Positions 5,701-8,738 of a stretch of 8,738 nucleotides of DNA are shown piece after piece. A model generated the notes under the pieces. It had not been told where the DNA came from. It saw only the letters and a list, made by a program, of their open reading frames with translations, and ran no database searches. This DNA comes from Cyanobacteria bacterium UBA11153 (GTDB taxonomy: Bacteria; Cyanobacteriota; Cyanobacteriia; Cyanobacteriales; Coleofasciculaceae), in contig DOIX01000080.1 of the NCBI GenBank assembly GCA_003511885.1, positions 1 through 8,738 on the forward strand, given 5' to 3'. Made by a program: the position numbers and the translations under genes. Numbering within the stretch: position 1 is the first letter of the stretch; each line of letters opens with the position of its first letter.

Positions 5701-8137
5701 TATCTCCCAAGTGATATCGAATCTGTCTGTCCAAAATATTGTTATCTATGCCACTGAGATTTCCCAATCTTTCCCATTCTAATAAATAATGTAGATAATC
5801 TTCTCTGAGCGACAAGATTACTTTGACAAATGGCAGATTGAGGCAACGAGAGAAAAAGTCACAAAACTGATGGCGTTCCTCTGGAGTCTTACAGGCAAAG
5901 AAGAATTCTTCAAACTGATCGAAAATTAGCACAACTAGCCAATTATTTTCGGTGGCCGCCTGTAGTTGCTCGATAATTTTATCCAGCTTGACTATTTGGT
6001 AATGATTGGGTATTTGAGGCTGGGATCTTAGAGGTTCAGATTGATTTGTTTTTACTTTTGTTCCCGATCTTTTAACTGTAAACTTACTGGCTTTTTCTCC
6101 CGCTTTACATTTTAATTTCAAGCTATGATTTTTGACTTGTGACTTGTGACTTGTGACTTGGGTTGTTTGGAAGTTGAATTGATTGGTAGAAGTAGAAATA
6201 ATATTTTTTTCCTCCGGAGGAGCAGAAATAATACCTAAAGCACTATTCAATCTTCTCGCTAACTCATCAATCCAATTGCTATAGACTTTTTGGACAACAG
6301 GTACTACTTCTCTGGCCCCAATAATTCGAGTTTCTAGTGCGGGTACTAACCCGGCATTAATCAGCGAACTTTTGCCAACGCCAGAAGCTCCATGAATTAT
6401 TGTCAATTTGCGATCGTTACGGCTGAGACGTTGGATGAGGCGATTGACATCCAACAAACGCCCAGCTAATGAGTTACTGAAGTTATGGGAATTAAACTTA
6501 TGATTCTTGATTTTTGTCTCTTGACTTTTAACGGACATTTGTCCAGCGCCGCAGAAGGTAAACAATCCATATTGTTGTTGGATGGATCGTTTTTGCAGTT
6601 TAAGTTCAAAAGCGCTAAGATATTCCTTGCGATCGAAATAGAGGGATCGCAATTCTTCTAAAATATCGATGTAAATCTGTGGTGAATCTTCTAAAGATGA
6701 CGGTAACACCCCCTCTATTTTTAATGCTTTTTCTAACTGCTCAATAGCGGCATATAAATTACCCAATTGTCGTAATGCCTTCGCTAAAATCAGGAGATAT
6801 CTTCCCAATTGTTGGGGATGATACCAGTAAGCATTTGTGATAATGCCATCCCTCTCCCAGACAAGTTGTTCCGCAGATATTTCAGATCTATCTATGATAT
6901 CTATGGCAGTTTCGGCAAAGATTTTGGCCTCTTCCCAATTTGACTGCGCCTCAGCTACAGCCGCTAAAAAACCGTAAGCTTGGGGTATGAGAATTGGGCA
7001 GCCTTGATTTTGATTTTCTGCTAGTGACTGGAGTGCTAAAGCTTGTAATTCCCTCCAGCTTTCTAGCTTTTCTAAAACATCGCCGAGTTTAATCCGCAGC
7101 CAGGTTACCCAATCTAAACGTCTAGCTAAAGTAAAGACTTGAATACCTGCGGTAAAATATTCTTTGGCTTTTTCCCAGTTGGGATATTTCTGGCTGGGTT
7201 GTAACTCTGCTGCCCGATAATAACACAATCCAATGTGGAGAATAATTACTCCTTTTTTCTCTAACAGGGAGGTGGATGTATGGGTAAATTCTTCTTCCCA
7301 GATTCGCCTATCCTCTTCTTCGCTATTGAAGCTCTCTTTATTTTCGTTTATGGATATTTCTTCTTCCCAAAGATCTAAGCTATTTTGATGATGTTGGAGT
7401 GCTAAATCAATTTGATTTCGATCGAAAGCATCTCTACCTAAGAGAAAATGCCAAGTAGCAGATAATTTTGGAACTAACTTTATACCACGAGTTTGCAAGT
7501 CTTGCCATACAGATTCTAGTTCCTGCCGTTCCCGAGAACCAGGCTTCAAATTAAAGCCATCGTTCCCCATAAAATTTGCTCTATTGTTATCTAAAATTTC
7601 CCCAAATAGTTCGTCTATCCTTTCCTGCCATAGATTTATCAATTCATTGGTAGGAAGTTCCAGCTTAATTGAAGTAGCAGCCCAACTTTTGAAATCAGGA
7701 GCAAATCGTGCCATTTTGTGCAACACATCGTCGGTTAGCCACAATACAAGAGGGGCGGTTAACCGTTTGCGAAATTCATCTCGCACCTGATTAGTTAAGG
7801 CTAATACTCTATCAATTGCTGTGACTGACTCTAGTCCAAATACTATGAGGGCCGCCATCGGATTTTGAGTAGTAACTGCTAGAATATTGGCATAGAGATT
7901 TTTGCTCGATTCTTCCAGGATTAGTTGTTTGATCTGGACTCTGGTAAGTCTTTGCAGTCCCTGCGATATCGGCTCCTGGCAAATTTGATAGTTACACCTT
8001 ACTAAAATTAAGGAAAATTGTCCTTCAGATAGAGTAATTGAGCGAGCTAGTGTTAAGAGCGATCGCTCATTTGATGTGACAATTTGTTCTAAGCGATCTC
8101 GATCCTTCATTGTTAACCCATTTTTAACGGCTAGCAT
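2705..8137 (-). CDS. Giant nSTAND1 NTPase with TPR and 14 WD40 repeats
   Basis: A 1810-residue STAND-class signalling NTPase, probably a ligand-gated oligomerising switch. N-terminal domain (about 20-175): LLTLARSITLSEGQFSLILV, ALIVFGLESV, TNQVRDEFRK, PLVLWLTDDVL and APDFKSWA, a block I associate with cyanobacterial TPR/WD40 proteins; function unknown, no Walker A. Residues 225-525: about six TPR-like helical pairs, with an acidic insert at 257-284. NTPase: Walker A GASGVGKSS (583-591, Lys589), Walker B LVVLIFDQFEE (734-744, Asp740), SLRED (776-780). A winged-helix-like region (about 905-1000) ends in QIVHDYLVAPIR. One transmembrane helix covers about 1023-1043. Fourteen WD40 blades run from 1158 to 1775 with a 41-residue period, followed by a C-terminal cap (CNWLRYYLQNNPN). 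About 50 extra residues sit in blade 7 and about 65 between Walker A and B, both containing heptamer repeats. The start is ATG 8137; ATG 8110 (Met10) is possible. Family assignment is firm; the biological role (regulation, cell death or defence) is inference. Confidence 0.93.
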   Translation of the reverse strand: MLAVKNGLTMKDRDRLEQIVTSNERSLLTLARSITLSEGQFSLILVRCNYQICQEPISQGLQRLTRVQIKQLILEESSKNLYANILAVTTQNPMAALIVFGLESVTAIDRVLALTNQVRDEFRKRLTAPLVLWLTDDVLHKMARFAPDFKSWAATSIKLELPTNELINLWQERIDELFGEILDNNRANFMGNDGFNLKPGSRERQELESVWQDLQTRGIKLVPKLSATWHFLLGRDAFDRNQIDLALQHHQNSLDLWEEEISINENKESFNSEEEDRRIWEEEFTHTSTSLLEKKGVIILHIGLCYYRAAELQPSQKYPNWEKAKEYFTAGIQVFTLARRLDWVTWLRIKLGDVLEKLESWRELQALALQSLAENQNQGCPILIPQAYGFLAAVAEAQSNWEEAKIFAETAIDIIDRSEISAEQLVWERDGIITNAYWYHPQQLGRYLLILAKALRQLGNLYAAIEQLEKALKIEGVLPSSLEDSPQIYIDILEELRSLYFDRKEYLSAFELKLQKRSIQQQYGLFTFCGAGQMSVKSQETKIKNHKFNSHNFSNSLAGRLLDVNRLIQRLSRNDRKLTIIHGASGVGKSSLINAGLVPALETRIIGAREVVPVVQKVYSNWIDELARRLNSALGIISAPPEEKNIISTSTNQFNFQTTQVTSHKSQVKNHSLKLKCKAGEKASKFTVKRSGTKVKTNQSEPLRSQPQIPNHYQIVKLDKIIEQLQAATENNWLVVLIFDQFEEFFFACKTPEERHQFCDFFSRCLNLPFVKVILSLREDYLHYLLEWERLGNLSGIDNNILDRQIRYHLGDISKSEAKVVISNLTEGSQFKLEEDLIEILATDLASGSETVRMIELQVVGAQLQAEKIVTLAEYKALGDEPKTVLVERFLLDAIADCGWENEDAAWKILFALTDENRTRPLKTKDELLDLYSLVSLALGNFDGMDSQDMITSEQIDLILQILVGSGLLFRVPDEPQDRYQIVHDYLVAPIRQQYQERTQFTIVAQLAESEEKLLLVRKQRLRAIAVGTAMGVLAVTAGGLGWRAEEQRKLAATLSLNDRLSAISASSDALLISQNQFDALIEALRAAKRLRQLEAKKVEPKIANHELGIWQYFLPIFGNIRWLIHHSPDIQVEPDTRFQVIASLSQAMNNISEQNRLEGHSDIVTDVSFAPDGKLIASASRDRTIKLWRTDGMLVATLKGHQDSISSLAFSPDGEILASGSWDGTIKLWYRNGTLKNTLRGHLNNVYSVSFSPNGKLLASAGGDGTIRLWTISGKLIRTFRGHEGAVQSIAWSPDGEKIASAGDDSRINIWTPTGHLLQSLTRHKSKVNSIAFSPDGELLASASDDRTVKLWNAKNGKLIDTLIGHDRWVLKVAFSPDSQIVASASADHIVRLWDRHGTLLKTFKGHNDSVTSISFNPTQEVKNESVEAKSEKLEVKDQRQEVKATEVKEELKLIPHSSKLSTSPSTVPLPLLASGSYDKSIKLWKSYPSSRLVLRGHKDDVRDVTFSPDGELIATASNDRTVKIWNRGGKLLYTLKGHRDRIYSVTFSPDSQTIASASRDDTVRLWHRDGKLIKVLTGHSDWVLGIAFSPDSKRLASASRDGTVKLWTRNGILIKTLRGHTARVNAVSFSPDGQLLASASDDRTVKLWTGDGRLIETLLGHTNSVFDVSFSANSQLLVSASYDNTVKLWNRDGTIKSTLKGPADSVAHARLSPTGKILATTSWDNRVQLWRLDDTLITTWKADKGRVTSVNWSDDGKALAIGTEDNTAIVWNLDLDRMWQESCNWLRYYLQNNPNLKDSDRTLCQEQN
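3722..3880 (-). repeat. In-frame repeat insertion in WD40 blade 7
   Basis: Blade 7 has 91 residues between conserved His1408 and the His of blade 8 (His1499), against 41-42 in all other blades, so about 150 bp are extra. The DNA from 3782 to 3879 divides into 14 consecutive 7-bp units such as TTTGACC, TCTTGCC, TTTGATC, TTTGACT, TCTCACT and TTTTACC. Next to it, GAGGAAT is repeated at 3759-3775. The encoded peptide (about 1420-1472) is Lys/Glu rich, then Ser/Pro rich, and replaces the usual PDG turn. It looks like intergenic STRR DNA taken into the coding frame. Confidence 0.8.
6002..6205 (-). repeat. Low-complexity insert with GACTTGT repeat in NTPase domain
   Basis: Between Walker A (Lys589) and Walker B (Asp740), residues about 645-712 are basic, Ser/Thr/Gln rich and unlike a folded core. 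Inside, 6134-6161 holds three perfect GACTTGT heptamers and a fourth ending in G, encoding residues 659-668 (TQVTSHKSQV). The perfect copies point to recent expansion, so copy number may vary between strains. Confidence 0.8.
6498..6532 (-). repeat. Heptamer repeat in the TPR-NTPase linker
   Basis: Five consecutive 7-bp units (TTATGAT, TCTTGAT, TTTTGTC, TCTTGAC, TTTTAAC) encode residues about 536-547 (VKSQETKIKNHK), in the linker between the TPR-like region and the NTPase start (AGRLLDVNRLIQRL). They are more diverged than the GACTTGT block but have the same unit length and base bias. Confidence 0.6.
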
Positions 8138-8162
8138 ATCTCAAATTTTCCCATTTCATAAA

Positions 8163-8186
8163 ATTTTACTTCGATCGAAGTAAAAT
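8163..8186. promoter_or_regulatory. Perfect 24-bp palindrome, putative operator of the STAND gene
   Basis: The half-site ATTTTACTTCGA is followed directly by its exact reverse complement, with no loop. It lies 26-49 bp upstream of ATG 8137, so it would overlap the promoter or 5' leader. The lack of a loop and of a GC-rich stem argues against a terminator; a dimeric repressor site is more likely. Extra GTAAAAT/ATTTTAC half-sites occur nearby (8180-8186 and 8208-8214). The regulator is unknown; it does not fit the NtcA consensus (GTA-N8-TAC). Confidence 0.6.
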
Positions 8187-8544
8187 AGTGAGTTTTATTT
8201 CATTAAAATTTTACCACCCTCAAGCAACAGGGATATCAAGTATTTGTTAAAATTCCATTATTTTTTTTTGATTCAGAACGGTTTACTCCTGACTAGACTA
8301 TCTCATTGATGTGATGATGATAGTTGAAAAATTCAAAATACTTCGCGATGGGTGACCCTCCATATCTTTAGGCCAATAATTTGAGTCGATAACATTTTGA
8401 TACTTTTTTATTCTGAAATCTTCTAAATATTTTACAAGCACGTCCAGATAATATCAGCGATCTCTACTGTCTAATTCAGCGATCGCAATTTGATTTGACT
8501 GTGATTACTAACACAGGATATTTGCAGTATTTTAGCAAAGGAAA

Positions 8545-8560
8545 AGCGATCTGGATCGCT
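8545..8560. repeat. Short inverted repeat AGCGATC-TG-GATCGCT
   Basis: Seven-base perfect arms surround TG. With one more base, the right arm GATCGCTG is the inverse of CAGCGATC found at 8455 and 8477. It is HIP1-like in composition and may be a HIP1-derived sequence rather than a functional site. Confidence 0.35.
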
Positions 8561-8607
8561 GACTGTAATTTAGTTTTAAGATATAAGATACTCCCAAATA
8601 TCTTGAC

Positions 8608-8640
8608 AAAAAATAGGGATAAAGCATTGCTTTATCCCTA
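8608..8640 (-). terminator. Rho-independent terminator, minus strand
   Basis: A perfect 12-bp stem (TAGGGATAAAGC, 8614-8625, paired with 8629-8640) has a 3-base loop. Read on the minus strand it is followed at once by TTTTTT (8613-8608), the expected U-tract. It therefore ends transcription entering from the right edge and separates that unit from the STAND gene's upstream region. On the plus strand no T-run follows. Confidence 0.8.
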
Positions 8641-8650
8641 AATCATTTAC

Positions 8651-8737
8651 TTACTTAAATAGCTTCTCTTCAAGATGCTGCACTTTCAGCCCACAATTCG
8701 GCATCGCCAAGCCCTGTACTGTCAAAAAGGCTAAATT
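8651..8737 (-). CDS. 3' end of an unidentified gene entering from the right edge
   Basis: A minus-strand frame is open from the window edge for 28 codons and stops at TAA (8651-8653), 10 bases before the terminator stem. The visible end reads GLKVQHLEEKLFK. The terminator just downstream supports a gene ending here. Too little is visible to name a family. A second frame ends at TGA (8670-8672; LFDSTGLGDAELWAESAAS), but it has a stop at the window edge and could be a gene only if very short or disrupted. Choice of frame is uncertain. Confidence 0.35.
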   Translation of the reverse strand, partial: NLAFLTVQGLAMPNCGLKVQHLEEKLFK

Positions 8738-8738
8738 A

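Larger units (their letters stand above)
8138..8650. other. AT-rich intergenic region without a recognisable gene
   Basis: About 510 bp with no convincing coding frame and no tRNA or rRNA. It holds the 24-bp palindrome near its left end, three copies of AAAATTTTAC-like sequence or its inverse (8160-8169, 8180-8186, 8205-8214), a run of nine or more T at about 8261-8269 with no stem before it, three copies of CAGCGATC in either orientation (8455-8462, 8477-8484, inverted at 8554-8561), and the terminator hairpin at its right end. A small RNA or the promoter of the giant gene may lie here, but I could not define core promoter boxes. Confidence 0.6.

Noticed and set aside
4947..5714. Plus-strand frames of 66-116 codons opposite the STAND NTPase and winged-helix region
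   Set aside because: They lie antisense to clearly conserved coding sequence and their translations look like no protein family.
7287..7370. Repeated TCTTCTTCCCA in the acidic TPR insert as a further inserted repeat
   Set aside because: Only two copies encoding WEEE are present, with no 7-bp periodicity; a simple Glu-rich codon bias explains it.
7584..7790. A 68-codon plus-strand frame opposite the N-terminal domain of the STAND gene
   Set aside because: It is a shadow of the conserved minus-strand frame, with Ser/Asn-rich random composition.
8261..8270. Run of T in the right spacer as a terminator
   Set aside because: No stem of useful length precedes it on the plus strand or follows it in the other orientation.
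158..8486. GCGATCGC octamers as regulatory sites
   Set aside because: These are HIP1 elements, abundant throughout many cyanobacterial genomes inside and outside genes, so single copies carry no local meaning.

Overview
The window looks like a piece of a cyanobacterial chromosome, probably from a filamentous (Oscillatoriales- or Nostocales-like) species. The evidence is seven copies of the HIP1 octamer GCGATCGC (at about 158, 2729, 4586, 5061, 5451, 8059 and 8479), a cyanobacterial-type CtpC protease, a giant STAND NTPase with WD40 repeats, and heptanucleotide short tandem repeats (STRR type) in the spacers.

Layout, left to right. A plus-strand SPFH/prohibitin-family membrane protein (59-976) converges on a minus-strand carboxyl-terminal processing protease (ctpC-like, 1196-2485). 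Upstream of ctpC, on the same strand, is a 219-bp spacer with G-rich and heptamer repeats. Next comes a very large minus-strand gene (2705-8137) for a 1810-residue protein. Its order is: conserved N-terminal domain of unknown function, TPR-like helices, nSTAND1-type P-loop NTPase, winged-helix-like region, one transmembrane helix, then 14 WD40 blades, enough for two seven-bladed propellers. The last 600 bp hold a perfect 24-bp palindrome just upstream of the giant gene, a long AT-rich gap, and a strong hairpin terminator that appears to serve a minus-strand gene entering from the right edge.

How the genes fit together. The SPFH protein and CtpC both act at or beyond the plasma membrane or thylakoid and may both serve membrane protein quality control, but they are convergently transcribed and there is no direct evidence of a link. 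The STAND protein looks like a stand-alone signalling switch: sensor propellers, NTPase switch, TPR platform and an N-terminal output or adaptor domain. Proteins of this build act in regulation, programmed death or phage defence; this sequence alone does not say which.

The most unusual feature is that intergenic-style heptamer repeats have entered the coding sequence of the STAND gene at three separate points: the TPR-NTPase linker, between Walker A and Walker B, and a turn of WD40 blade 7. All three lie in the only orientation that can be read without stops. A different heptamer (CCCTAGT type), which has stops on both strands, occurs only between genes, right up against the stop codons.
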